This document shows positions 16,007 through 24,604 of a stretch of 64,000 nt of DNA, piece by piece. The notes below the pieces were generated by a model. The model was given only the letters and a program-made list of their open reading frames with translations, did no database searches and was not told the origin of the DNA. Numbering within the stretch: position 1 is the stretch's first letter; the number at the start of each line of letters is the position of its first letter. Source of the DNA: UBA1479 sp040221095 (GTDB lineage Bacteria > Pseudomonadota > Alphaproteobacteria > Rhodospirillales > Casp-alpha2); assembly GCA_040221095.1 (NCBI GenBank), contig JAVJVP010000017.1, forward strand, positions 124,001 through 188,000, given 5' to 3'. Both the position numbers and the translations under genes were made by a program.

Positions 16007-17026
16007 ATGTTCAAACGAGCAAGTTTCGTAGCCGCCGCGGTTGCGGTTGCCGGCATTGCCTCGGGGGCACAAGCGGCGACGCTTGATGACGTCAAGGCGC
16101 GCGGTATCCTGCACTGCATCGTGAACACCGGTCTGCCCGGGTTCTCCTACACCGACGCCAACGGCAAGTGGGCCGGCTTCGACGCCGACATGTGCCGGTC
16201 TGTCGCTGCTGCCGTCCTGGGGGACGCCAACAAGGTGAAGTTCATTCCGGCGACGGGCAAAACCCGGTTCACGCTGCTGAACTCCAAGGAAGGCGACGTC
16301 ATCTTCCGCAACACCACCTGGACCTTCGTGCGCGACGTGGACGTGAAGCTGACCTTCATCCATCCGACCTATTACGATGGCCAGGGCTTCATCATCCGCA
16401 AGTCCAAGGGCGTGAAAAGCGCCAAGGAACTGGACGGCGCCACGGTCTGCATCCAGACCGGCACGACGACCGAGCTGAACCTGGCCGACTTCTTCCGCGC
16501 CAACAAGATCAAGTACACGCCGGTGCCGATCGAAGACAGCTCGGAAGCGCGCAAGAACTACCTTGCCGACCGTTGCGATGCCTACACCACGGATGCTTCC
16601 GGTCTGGCCGCGACCCGCGCGACCTTCGAAAAACCGTCGGATCACGTGATCCTGCCGGAAATCATCTCCAAGGAGCCGCTGGGCCCCGTCGTCCGTCATG
16701 GCGACGATCAGTGGGCTGACATCGTCCGCTGGTCCGTGTTCTCCCTGATCCAGGCCGAGGAATCCGGTGTCACCGCCGCCAACGCCGACGAGATGGCCAA
16801 GTCCCCGCCGAACCCCGACATCGCCCGCCTGCTGGGTGCCGAAGGCGACCTCGGCGCCATGCTGGGTCTCGACAAGGCCTGGGCCGTGCGCGCCATCAAG
16901 GCACATGGCAACTACGCCGAAATCTTCGAGAGCAATCTCGGCACGAAAACACCGATCGGCCTGGAGCGCGGCTTGAACGCCCTCTACACCAACGGTGGTC
17001 TGCAGTACGCGCCGCCGTTCCGGTAA
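16007..17026 (+). CDS. aapJ: General L-amino acid ABC transporter, substrate-binding protein
   Basis: The 339-residue periplasmic binding protein has a cleaved leader (residues 1-23, ending ASGAQA). The mature protein resembles AapJ of rhizobia: LPGFSYTDANGKWAGFDADM, CRSVAAAVLGD, NTTWTFVRDVDVKL and SSEARKNYLADRCDAYTTD. It binds a broad range of L-amino acids and passes them to AapQM. It is the first gene of aapJQMP. A GC-rich hairpin follows, which would favour more mRNA for this subunit than for the membrane genes. Confidence 0.93.
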   Translation: MFKRASFVAAAVAVAGIASGAQAATLDDVKARGILHCIVNTGLPGFSYTDANGKWAGFDADMCRSVAAAVLGDANKVKFIPATGKTRFTLLNSKEGDVIFRNTTWTFVRDVDVKLTFIHPTYYDGQGFIIRKSKGVKSAKELDGATVCIQTGTTTELNLADFFRANKIKYTPVPIEDSSEARKNYLADRCDAYTTDASGLAATRATFEKPSDHVILPEIISKEPLGPVVRHGDDQWADIVRWSVFSLIQAEESGVTAANADEMAKSPPNPDIARLLGAEGDLGAMLGLDKAWAVRAIKAHGNYAEIFESNLGTKTPIGLERGLNALYTNGGLQYAPPFR

Positions 17027-17060
17027 GCCGGGACTTATTCGTGCAAACGACCTGAACGAT

Positions 17061-17097
17061 ACGCGCCGGGTGGGGTCTCCCCCCGGCGCGTCTTCGT
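17061..17097 (+). terminator. Hairpin after aapJ, probable partial terminator
   Basis: The arms ACGCGCCGGG (17061-17070) and CCCGGCGCGT (17082-17091) pair perfectly and are followed by a modest T-rich stretch, TCTTCGTTT. It sits in the 180-bp gap between aapJ and aapQ, the usual place for a structure that lowers permease expression relative to the binding protein. Confidence 0.6.
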
Positions 17098-17206
17098 TTC
17101 GGGGCCGAAAAACAAAAAACGACCTTTCCATGCGCGGGACGGGACCAAGACGGCGGAACACCGGTAAGGTTTGAAACAAACCGCCCAATAACGACAGGGG
17201 GCTGAC

Positions 17207-18415
17207 GTGACCACGACCGTGGATCAAGGAAGCGTGACGGCACAACGCGAACCGAACGTGCTGTTGAAACTCTGGCGGAACAAGGAGACCCGCTCGGTCA
17301 TCATCCAGATTGTGACGATGGCCCTGCTGTTCGCCTTCTTCGCCTATATCATCAACAATGCGGTATTGAACCTGCAGGCGCTGGGCAAGACCTTCAGCTT
17401 TGATTTCCTGAAGGAACCGGCGTCCTACGACATCAACCAGACGCTGATCGAATACACCTCGCGGTCGTCGCACGCGCGGGCCATGCTGGTGGGCATTCTG
17501 AACACCGCCCTGGTCGCCGTCTGCGGCGTCATCCTGGCGACGATCCTCGGCTTCGTGCTGGGCGTCATCCGGCTGTCCAACAACTGGCTCGCGTCGCGCA
17601 TCGTCTACGTGTTCATCGAATTCACGCGCAACGTGCCGGTGCTGCTGCATATCCTGCTGATCCACGGCATCATGGTGCATTTCCTGCCGCTGCCGAAGCA
17701 GGCGATCAGCGTCGGCGACGCCCTGTTCCTGTCCAACCGCGGCGTCTATGCGCCGCGCCCCGAATTCCTCGACGGTTTCGGCTTTACCGTGGCGGCCTTC
17801 GGGATCGCGGTGATCGCCGCCGTGGTATTCCGCCGCTGGGCCAAGAAGGTGCAGGAGGATACGGGCAAGATCTATCCCGTGTTCCTGATCTGCACGGGCA
17901 TCATCATCGGCCTGCCGCTGCTGGTGTTCCTGATATCCGGCTCACCCTTGGTGTGGGAACTTCCCAAGATGGGGCGCTTCAACCTGCAGGGCGGGGTCAT
18001 GATGCTGCCCGAATTTCTGGCTCTCTGGCTGGCGCTATCGCTCTACACCTCGGCCTTCATCGCCGAGATCGTGCGTTCCGGCATCATGGCGATCAACAAG
18101 GGGCAGTGGGAAGCCGCGGGTGCCCTCGGCATTCGCCGTAACCGCGTGCTGCAGCTTGTCATCATTCCCCAGGCGCTGCGCGTCATCATTCCGCCCCTGG
18201 CCAGCCAGTACCTGAACCTGACCAAGAACTCCTCCCTCGCCATCGCCATCGGCTACATGGACATCGTCGCGACCATCGGCGGCATCACGCTCATGCAGAC
18301 GGGCAAGGAAATGGAGACGATGATCCTCGTGCTGCTGCTCTATCTCAGCTTCTCGCTGGTCATTTCGGCCTTCATGAACTGGTACAACAAGCGCATCGCG
18401 CTGGTTGAAAGGTAA
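17207..18415 (+). CDS. aapQ: General L-amino acid ABC transporter permease AapQ
   Basis: The 402-residue inner-membrane permease is of the HisMQ type. The long periplasmic insertion between the second and later helices is characteristic of AapQ. The coupling EAA loop reads QWEAAGALGIRRNRVLQLVI, then PQALRVIIPPLASQYLNLTK. The start is GTG with a G-rich ribosome-binding site. aapM follows after 12 bases. Confidence 0.93.
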   Translation: MTTTVDQGSVTAQREPNVLLKLWRNKETRSVIIQIVTMALLFAFFAYIINNAVLNLQALGKTFSFDFLKEPASYDINQTLIEYTSRSSHARAMLVGILNTALVAVCGVILATILGFVLGVIRLSNNWLASRIVYVFIEFTRNVPVLLHILLIHGIMVHFLPLPKQAISVGDALFLSNRGVYAPRPEFLDGFGFTVAAFGIAVIAAVVFRRWAKKVQEDTGKIYPVFLICTGIIIGLPLLVFLISGSPLVWELPKMGRFNLQGGVMMLPEFLALWLALSLYTSAFIAEIVRSGIMAINKGQWEAAGALGIRRNRVLQLVIIPQALRVIIPPLASQYLNLTKNSSLAIAIGYMDIVATIGGITLMQTGKEMETMILVLLLYLSFSLVISAFMNWYNKRIALVER

Positions 18416-18427
18416 GGGGAGAGGATC

Positions 18428-19552
18428 ATGGCAAGCACAAGCACTTCCGCGGTCCAGTCCTACGCGCCCGGCGAGCATCCCGATTGGCCGGCGCCGTCGT
18501 CGGTCAAGGGGCCGGTCCATTGGATCAAGACCAATCTGTTCGGCTCGGTCACCAACACACTGCTGACCCTGCTGACGATCTATCTGCTGTACAAGATCAT
18601 CCCGGCCCTGGTGGACTGGATGTTCATCGACGCGGCCTATACCGGCACCTCGCGCAAGGATTGCGAGGCCCAGGCCGGCGGCGCCTGCTGGGCCTTCATC
18701 GGCACCCGTCTGCAGCTGTTCATCTACGGCTTCTATCCGGAGGCCGAACGCTGGCGCGTCAACCTGACGGCGGTTCTTCTGGTCTTCGCCCTGGCGCCCG
18801 TTCTCTATGACAACGTGCCGCATCGGGGCAAGGCGCTGATCTTCACCGTGCTGTATCCGCTGATCGCCGGCGTGCTGCTGGTCGGCGGCATCTTCGGGCT
18901 GGAATATGTGGCCACGGACCAGTTCGGCGGCCTGATGCTGAACGTCATCATCGGCGTCACCGGCATCGCCTTCTCCCTGCCCATCGGCATCTGCCTCGCG
19001 CTAGGGCGGCAATCGCATCTGCCGGTGCTGCGCATCGTCTGTGTCGCGTTCATCGAGTTCATCCGCGGCGTGCCGCTGATCACCTTGCTGTTCGTCGCGG
19101 CCGTGATGCTCAGCTACTTCGTGCCGCCGGGCACCAACTTCGACCTTCTGGTCCGCATGCTGATCATGGTCACGCTGTTCGCCTCCGGCTACATGGCCGA
19201 GGTCATCCGTGGCGGCCTGCAGGCGATCCCCAACGGGCAGTATGAGGCGGCCAATTCCATGGGCCTCAAGTACTGGCAGTCCATGCGCCTGGTCATCCTG
19301 CCGCAGGCGTTGAAGATCGCCATCCCCGGCATCGTCAACACCTTCATCGCCCTCTACAAGGACACGACCCTGGTCATCGTCATCGGCCGGCTCGACATCC
19401 TGGGCATCGGGCGGTCATCGTTGGCCGACAGCAAGTGGCAGGGCCTGTCTACCGAGGTCTACGTCTTCGTCGCCATCTTCTTCTTCATCAGCTGCTTCCT
19501 CATGTCGCGGTACTCCCTGTACCTCGAGAAGAAGCTGCACACGGGTCATTAG
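18428..19552 (+). CDS. aapM: General L-amino acid ABC transporter permease AapM
   Basis: The 374-residue permease pairs with AapQ. An N-terminal helix and a cysteine-containing periplasmic segment precede the HisMQ-type core. The EAA loop reads QYEAANSMGLKYWQSMRLVI followed by LPQALKIAIPGIVNTFIALYKDTTL. Membrane segments occupy most of residues 110-365. It ends 14 bases before the ATPase gene. Confidence 0.93.
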   Translation: MASTSTSAVQSYAPGEHPDWPAPSSVKGPVHWIKTNLFGSVTNTLLTLLTIYLLYKIIPALVDWMFIDAAYTGTSRKDCEAQAGGACWAFIGTRLQLFIYGFYPEAERWRVNLTAVLLVFALAPVLYDNVPHRGKALIFTVLYPLIAGVLLVGGIFGLEYVATDQFGGLMLNVIIGVTGIAFSLPIGICLALGRQSHLPVLRIVCVAFIEFIRGVPLITLLFVAAVMLSYFVPPGTNFDLLVRMLIMVTLFASGYMAEVIRGGLQAIPNGQYEAANSMGLKYWQSMRLVILPQALKIAIPGIVNTFIALYKDTTLVIVIGRLDILGIGRSSLADSKWQGLSTEVYVFVAIFFFISCFLMSRYSLYLEKKLHTGH

Positions 19553-19566
19553 AGGAGCCAGCAACC

Positions 19567-20358
19567 ATGGCTGAAACGCAAACCGCCGCACAAACCGGCG
19601 CGATCGGATCCTCCAAGGGGTCGGACGACATCATCCAGATCAGCGGCATGCACAAGTGGTATGGCGATTTCCATGTTCTCAAGGACATCAACTTGAGCGT
19701 GAAGTCCAAGGAACGCATCGTCATCTGCGGGCCGTCCGGGTCTGGCAAGTCGACCCTGATCCGCTGCATCAACCGGCTTGAGGAACATCAGAAGGGCGAC
19801 ATCCTGGTCAACGGCATCGAGCTGACCAACGATCTCAAGAACATCGACCTGATCCGCCGCGAGGTCGGCATGGTGTTCCAGCATTTCAACCTGTTCCCCC
19901 ATCTTACGGTGCTGGAGAACTGCACCCTGGGCCCCATCTGGGTGCGCCAGACGCCGAAGAAAGAGGCCGAGGCCATCGCCATGCAGTACCTGGAGCGGGT
20001 CAAGATCCCCGAACAGGCGCTGAAGTTCCCGGGTCAGCTTTCCGGCGGCCAGCAGCAGCGCGTGGCCATCGCGCGCTCGCTCTGCATGAGCCCCAAGATC
20101 ATGCTGTTCGACGAGCCGACCTCGGCTCTCGATCCGGAAATGATCAAGGAGGTCCTGGACACCATGATCGAGCTTGCCGACACGGGCATGACCATGCTCT
20201 GCGTGACCCACGAAATGGGCTTCGCCAAGACCGTGGCCGACCGGGTGATCTTCATGGACGGCGGCGAGATCATCGAAGAAAACGTTCCAAACTCGTTCTT
20301 CGACAACCCGCAGCACGAGCGCACCAAGCTGTTCCTGAGCCAGATTTTGGCGCACTAA
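19567..20358 (+). CDS. aapP: General L-amino acid ABC transporter ATP-binding protein AapP
   Basis: The 263-residue ATPase powers the Aap importer. Walker A is GPSGSGKST, the Q loop lies in VFQHFNLFPHLTV, the ABC signature is LSGGQQQRVAIARSL, Walker B is IMLFDEPTSALDPE and the switch histidine is in CVTHEMGFA. The start at 19567 (GAGG 13 bases upstream) is preferred; the open frame continues upstream into aapM without likeness. This is the last gene of the operon, followed by a palindromic repeat and a strong terminator. Confidence 0.96.
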   Translation: MAETQTAAQTGAIGSSKGSDDIIQISGMHKWYGDFHVLKDINLSVKSKERIVICGPSGSGKSTLIRCINRLEEHQKGDILVNGIELTNDLKNIDLIRREVGMVFQHFNLFPHLTVLENCTLGPIWVRQTPKKEAEAIAMQYLERVKIPEQALKFPGQLSGGQQQRVAIARSLCMSPKIMLFDEPTSALDPEMIKEVLDTMIELADTGMTMLCVTHEMGFAKTVADRVIFMDGGEIIEENVPNSFFDNPQHERTKLFLSQILAH

Positions 20359-20366
20359 CCCGATGT

Positions 20367-20441
20367 GTCATAGCCGGGCATGACCCGGCTATCCACGACT
20401 TGGCAGAACAGTGGACCCCCGGGTCACGCCCGGGGGTGACG
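20367..20441. repeat. Double-hairpin palindromic repeat (RPE/REP-like)
   Basis: Two hairpins lie head to tail: TAGCCGGG (20371-20378) with CCCGGCTA (20384-20391), and ACCCCCGGG (20415-20423) with CCCGGGGGT (20429-20437). They are joined by ATCCACGACTTGGCAGAACA. The pattern resembles the dispersed palindromic elements common between genes in alphaproteobacteria (GTCAT-CCCGG ... ATCCACG ... CCCGGG-GTGAC). Copy number cannot be judged from one window. Confidence 0.6.
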
Positions 20442-20467
20442 GCGAGAATGAATATCAACGGAATTGG

Positions 20468-20497
20468 AAAAGGCGCCCCTCGGGGCGCCTTTTCTCT
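20468..20497 (+). terminator. Intrinsic terminator of aapJQMP
   Basis: The arm AAAAGGCGCCCC (20468-20479) is perfectly complementary to GGGGCGCCTTTT (20482-20493), and TCTC follows. The A-tract on the left means it can also terminate the convergent minus-strand gene ending at 20530. Confidence 0.85.
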
Positions 20498-20529
20498 TGG
20501 CAGGACAAACGGCGAAACTCTGGAACGAG

Positions 20530-21516
20530 CTAAATTTTGACGACGACCTTGCCGATGGCCTGGCCGCTGGTTAGCCGATCATAAGCCTTGCCGACATCGG
20601 CGAGGGCGAACCGGCTGTCGTCCAGCAGAGGTTGCAGGGCGCCTGCGTCCACGATCTCGCTGAGTTTTGCCAGGATCGCGCCGTGCTGTTCGCGTTTGTG
20701 GTCGTGCAGCATGGGGATCAGCATGAAGACGACGTGCAGCGACAGGCCCTTGAAGTGGGCCGGGGTCAAATCCAGTTCCACCAGGAACACCGTGGTGGCG
20801 ACGTGCCCGTTCAATGCCGCGGCTTCAAAGGAATTCGTCAGGTTGGCGCCACCGACGGAATCGAAGATGACGTCGAAGCCTTCGCCGCCGGTGTGTTGCT
20901 CCACATACTCCGCAACGGTCTCGGCGCGAAAATCAATTGCGGTGGCGCTGTACCCTTCAATGACGGCGATCTGCGCGTCGCCCGTACCCGTCGCATAAAC
21001 GTCGGCGCCCAGGTGCTTGGCGATCTGCACGGCGACATGTCCCACGCCACCGGCGCCGCCGTGAACCAGAACTTTCTGGCCGGCATGGACGTTTGCTCTT
21101 TGCAATCCTTCATAGGCGGTGATGCCGACCAGGGGCAGTGCCGCCGCGGCCCGCATGGAGACGGTCTTCGGCTTGCGGGCGATCAATCTGGCGTCGGCCA
21201 ACATGTATTCGGCCAGGGCACCTTGCAGGTCAGCCAAGCCGCCGGCGCAGCCATAGACTTCGTCGCCCGGGGCAAAGTCGGTGACGCCGTCTCCAACCGC
21301 TTCGACGATGCCGGCGAAGTCCATGCCCAGCACAGCGGGCAGGTCGGGTGAAATCGGTAGATCCTTTCCCATCTGGCGGATCATCGTGTCGACAGTGTTC
21401 ACGCTGACCGCTTCGATCCGGACAAGTACATGCCCGGGGGTGGGGGCGGGCTTTCGAAGGTCGGCGGGCTGGAATTCGGCCTTGTCGCCGTATTCGTTGA
21501 GAACCATTGCTTTCAT
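20530..21516 (-). CDS. NADPH:quinone reductase/alcohol dehydrogenase family oxidoreductase
   Basis: The 328-residue MDR-superfamily protein has an N-terminal GroES-like fold and a Rossmann domain with VLVHGGAGGVGHVAVQIAKH for NADPH. The quinone reductase-type motif is GGEGFDVIFDSVGG. The structural-zinc cysteine cluster of classical alcohol dehydrogenases is absent, so it is probably a zinc-independent quinone or enal reductase. The start at 21516 has GGAG nine bases upstream. It is the second gene of a two-gene unit with the DUF4437 gene, both divergent from a LysR gene. Confidence 0.87.
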   Translation of the reverse strand: MKAMVLNEYGDKAEFQPADLRKPAPTPGHVLVRIEAVSVNTVDTMIRQMGKDLPISPDLPAVLGMDFAGIVEAVGDGVTDFAPGDEVYGCAGGLADLQGALAEYMLADARLIARKPKTVSMRAAAALPLVGITAYEGLQRANVHAGQKVLVHGGAGGVGHVAVQIAKHLGADVYATGTGDAQIAVIEGYSATAIDFRAETVAEYVEQHTGGEGFDVIFDSVGGANLTNSFEAAALNGHVATTVFLVELDLTPAHFKGLSLHVVFMLIPMLHDHKREQHGAILAKLSEIVDAGALQPLLDDSRFALADVGKAYDRLTSGQAIGKVVVKI

Positions 21517-21542
21517 GGCATTACTCCAAAAGACGGGGGCTA

Positions 21543-22445
21543 TTACTTGGACGGAGTCGAAACGATGTCGAACTTGCCCTGGGTGCGTGCATAGATGATG
21601 CAATCCGCGGCGGCTTCGCAGGTGATCCGGTGCGCTGAGGCGCCGTCCGAACCGAAATAGCTGCCCGTCTCCAGGGTCTTCACGTCGGCTCCCTGGTATT
21701 TGGTCGATCCCTGGATGACGACGGCGCGGAAGGTCGCGCCGTGGCTGCGCAGCGTGACGGTGAATCCGGTCGGCAGCTTGATGAGAGACCCGTTCAGGTG
21801 ACCGTCCTGGCGCGTGCCCCAAAGGAAGGCGACCTTGGGGCGTTCGGCAGTGGTGGCGGCGCCGGATTGATCGACCCAGGTGAGGTCCGATGCGTCCAGC
21901 CAGACGATGTTCGATTTGTCGACGTTGACCGGCCGTTCGCCGTTATCAAAGGCCTGATCGATCGGGTGGACCAGATAGGGGCCTTCCTGAATTTCGATAT
22001 AGGCCAGATTGATGCGGCCCTTGGCGGCGGTGATATGCGGTTCCCCGGCCGGTTGTGTCCAGAACGAGCCCGCCGGCATCCACATATCCGCCGCTTTGGG
22101 ATCGTCGTTGTGCATGAGGCCGCGGATCACGACGCCCCGGTAAGTGACGTTGTGGATATGCGGCGGTGAGGAAAATCCTTCTTTAAACTGCACGAGAAAG
22201 CCCGACGGCCCGGAGGACGCACGATCCCCCCAAAGGGTGCCGGCCTTTGGACTGGCGTCGCCGCGCGCGGGGTTGAGCGGCGTCCAATCGACGTCGGATG
22301 CCTGGATGACCTGGGGCGCAGGTTCGGCGGCGGCGCTGGGCGGGATTTGCACGAAGGTGAAGGCGGCGGTTACCGCGCCGGCAAGGGCGAGTGACGAAAG
22401 TGTTTTCTGCCTGAGAACAGTGTTCCGGAGCATGGTGCTAAGCAT
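21543..22445 (-). CDS. DUF4437 domain cupin-like exported protein
   Basis: The 300-residue product has a signal sequence (hydrophobic ALAGAVTAAFTFV, cleavage after AAA) and two cupin-like halves. The DUF4437 pattern is seen in WTPLNPARGDASPKAGTLWG and in the second repeat WVDQSGAATTAERPKVAFLW. Histidines in FSSPPHIHNVTYRGVVIRG could bind a metal. The function of the family is unknown. Start 22445 has AGGA eight bases upstream; ATG at 22463 is an alternative. It is transcribed with the oxidoreductase gene and faces a LysR regulator. Confidence 0.8.
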   Translation of the reverse strand: MLSTMLRNTVLRQKTLSSLALAGAVTAAFTFVQIPPSAAAEPAPQVIQASDVDWTPLNPARGDASPKAGTLWGDRASSGPSGFLVQFKEGFSSPPHIHNVTYRGVVIRGLMHNDDPKAADMWMPAGSFWTQPAGEPHITAAKGRINLAYIEIQEGPYLVHPIDQAFDNGERPVNVDKSNIVWLDASDLTWVDQSGAATTAERPKVAFLWGTRQDGHLNGSLIKLPTGFTVTLRSHGATFRAVVIQGSTKYQGADVKTLETGSYFGSDGASAHRITCEAAADCIIYARTQGKFDIVSTPSK

Positions 22446-22608
22446 TGTGTTCGTCCTAATCATATGGGGCGGCAGCCGGTGTTCCTGCCCCCGGGGAGGT
22501 ACGGTGAGTTCAGGTGAATTTGGTCGACTGACGGAGAGGGGGGGGGCAGATGACCGCCACAGTTCATATGCGAAATATATTGATTTATATTTCTATATAA
22601 ACACGGTA

Positions 22609-22625
22609 AATTCTGGTTCAGAATT
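22609..22625. promoter_or_regulatory. Perfect palindrome AATTCTG-N3-CAGAATT, candidate LysR site
   Basis: The inverted repeat lies 18 bp before the LysR start, within an AT-rich stretch (22570-22640) of otherwise GC-rich DNA. It is well placed for autorepression of the regulator and for control of the divergent DUF4437-oxidoreductase unit. Confidence 0.45.
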
Positions 22626-22643
22626 CGTATATTTAGGATAATA

Positions 22644-23591
22644 ATGGATACCATCAGCCTGCGATTGTTCGTTCTGGCGGCGGAAAAGCTCAATATCAGC
22701 GCCGCCGGGCGGGCGCTCGGCATGGCCCCGGCCGTGGCCAGCGGAAAGCTCGCCAAGCTGGAAAGCACGGTGGGGGCCGATCTGCTGCACCGCTCGACGC
22801 GAAAGGTGGCCTTGTCGCTGGAAGGGGCGGAGTTTCTTCCCTTCGCCCGTGAGATCATCGCCCAGGAAGACGCGGCGAAGGCGGCGCTCGGCCACGGCAA
22901 GGCGACGGTCACGGGACGGTTGCGGTTCGCCGCGCCGAGTTCATTCGCCCAGATCTATATCGCGCCGCTTCTCCCCGATTTTCTCGAACGCCACCCGGGC
23001 ATTGACCTTGATTTGCGCCTTTCTGACACGCAGTTCGATCTGATCGATGGAAGCTTCGATCTCGCCTTGCGGAATTCCGCGCTGGCCGACAGCAGTCTGA
23101 AGGCGCGGAAGCTCGCCGATGATCGCCGCATTCTCTGCGCATCACCCGGCTATCTCGAGAAACATGGGAAGCCGTCGAACCCGGAGGACTTGCGTGTCCA
23201 TCAATTGATCGCGTTCAGGGACCAGACAGCGAGGAAGCTGATCGGGCCGGCAGGGCGCACGGGGGACTTCAATCCGAAGCAGGCAAATTGCCGGGTGACG
23301 GTCGATGATGGTCTCAGCCAGAAGCTCGCGACTCTTGCCGGCGCCGGCATTTCCATGAACTCGCTTTGGAGCGTGCACCAGGAGATTTCGGACGGCTCCC
23401 TGGTTCAGGTGCTCCCCGGCTATGAAATCGACAATCAGGCGGCGCTGTGGCTGGTGTACCCAAGCGCCAACGTGCTGACCGCGAAAGTCCGGGTTTTTAT
23501 CGACTTCCTCGTGGACCGGATCGGCAGGTCCCCGGCGTGGGAACAGGTGGATTCCGGTGCGCCAAAGCTGACGAGTCATGGCCGGGGCTGA
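22644..23591 (+). CDS. LysR-family transcriptional regulator
   Basis: The 315-residue protein has an N-terminal helix-turn-helix (LNISAAGRALGMAPAVASGK then LAKLESTVGADLLHRSTRKV) and an effector-binding domain of the CrgA-like subgroup. It is divergent from the DUF4437 and oxidoreductase genes, the usual arrangement of a LysR regulator and its target. It is not close to the LysR protein encoded at 11678. Confidence 0.93.
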   Translation: MDTISLRLFVLAAEKLNISAAGRALGMAPAVASGKLAKLESTVGADLLHRSTRKVALSLEGAEFLPFAREIIAQEDAAKAALGHGKATVTGRLRFAAPSSFAQIYIAPLLPDFLERHPGIDLDLRLSDTQFDLIDGSFDLALRNSALADSSLKARKLADDRRILCASPGYLEKHGKPSNPEDLRVHQLIAFRDQTARKLIGPAGRTGDFNPKQANCRVTVDDGLSQKLATLAGAGISMNSLWSVHQEISDGSLVQVLPGYEIDNQAALWLVYPSANVLTAKVRVFIDFLVDRIGRSPAWEQVDSGAPKLTSHGRG

Positions 23592-23769
23592 CCCGGTGGT
23601 TTCCATGACGCCTGGACTTGGTAATCTGCAGAGCACCTAATCTTTCTTCCGACCATTGGGAAAACATCATGATCTTCAGTTTCGCCCCGTTCTTTCGGGT
23701 GTCCACTGTCAGCACTGCAATGCTGGCCCCTTGCGTCTGCACGCCTTCTCGGCCGCGGGGGGCTGAGCA

Positions 23770-24597
23770 ATGAGCGGTACGGCAACCCCGGAATTGAACG
23801 GGCGCGTGGCCCTGGTCATCGGCGCCGGGTCGATTGCGCCCGGCATCGGCATCGGGCGGGCGATCTGCCTGGCCCTGGCCCGGGAAGGGGCGCATGTGGT
23901 CGCCGCCGACAACGACCTGGCCGCCGCCCAAGTGACCTGCGACATGATCGCCGAGGCGGGGGGCAGCGCGGAAATCTCCGAAGTGGACGTGCTGGACGAT
24001 GCCTCGGTCGAGGTGCTGGTGGCGCGTGTGACCGGCCGTCACGGCCGGCTCGACATCCTGCATTGCAACGTGGGGCTCGGCAAAAGCGGCCCGTCGGACG
24101 CAACCTCGGCCGCCGATTGGCGGCGGATCAGTGACGCCAACCTGACGTCGCTGCATGTCGCGTCTCAGGCGGCGATCCCGACCATGCGCGCCCAAGGGGC
24201 GGGGGTGATTACGATTACGTCCTCAATCGCGGGGATTCGTTACCCGGGGTTTCCGCATCTTGCCTATAGCGCGACCAAGGCGGCGGCGAGTCATTTCGCG
24301 ACGGCCTTGGCGGTGGAATTGGCGCCCGACAATATTCGCGTGAACTCCATCGTTGCCGGGCTGATCGACACGCCCCGGATCGGGGTGACGCTGGCCAAAA
24401 GCTATGGCGATCGCGACGAAGTGCAGATGCGTGCCGCGCGCGATGCAAGCTGTCCGATGGGGCGGATGGGAAGTGCCTGGGACATTGCCGAGGCGGCGCT
24501 GTTTCTTGCCTCGGATCGGGCGGGCTATATCACGGGCACGTCGCTGGTGGTCGATGGCGGACTGTCGGCCACGGTCCGCCAGCCGGCGGCGGTTTGA
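23770..24597 (+). CDS. Short-chain dehydrogenase/reductase
   Basis: The 275-residue classical SDR has a glycine-rich cofactor loop that is unusually extended (VIGAGSIAPGIGIGRAICLA). An acidic AADND after the second strand favours NAD. Catalytic residues are Ser in ITSSIAG and Tyr-Lys in YSATKAAASH. The C-terminal GYITGTSLVVDGGLSA is typical. The substrate is not evident. It is convergent with the TauE-type gene, 7 bp away. The 178 bp upstream hold no feature I can support. Confidence 0.92.
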   Translation: MSGTATPELNGRVALVIGAGSIAPGIGIGRAICLALAREGAHVVAADNDLAAAQVTCDMIAEAGGSAEISEVDVLDDASVEVLVARVTGRHGRLDILHCNVGLGKSGPSDATSAADWRRISDANLTSLHVASQAAIPTMRAQGAGVITITSSIAGIRYPGFPHLAYSATKAAASHFATALAVELAPDNIRVNSIVAGLIDTPRIGVTLAKSYGDRDEVQMRAARDASCPMGRMGSAWDIAEAALFLASDRAGYITGTSLVVDGGLSATVRQPAAV

Positions 24598-24604
24598 TGC
24601 AGGC

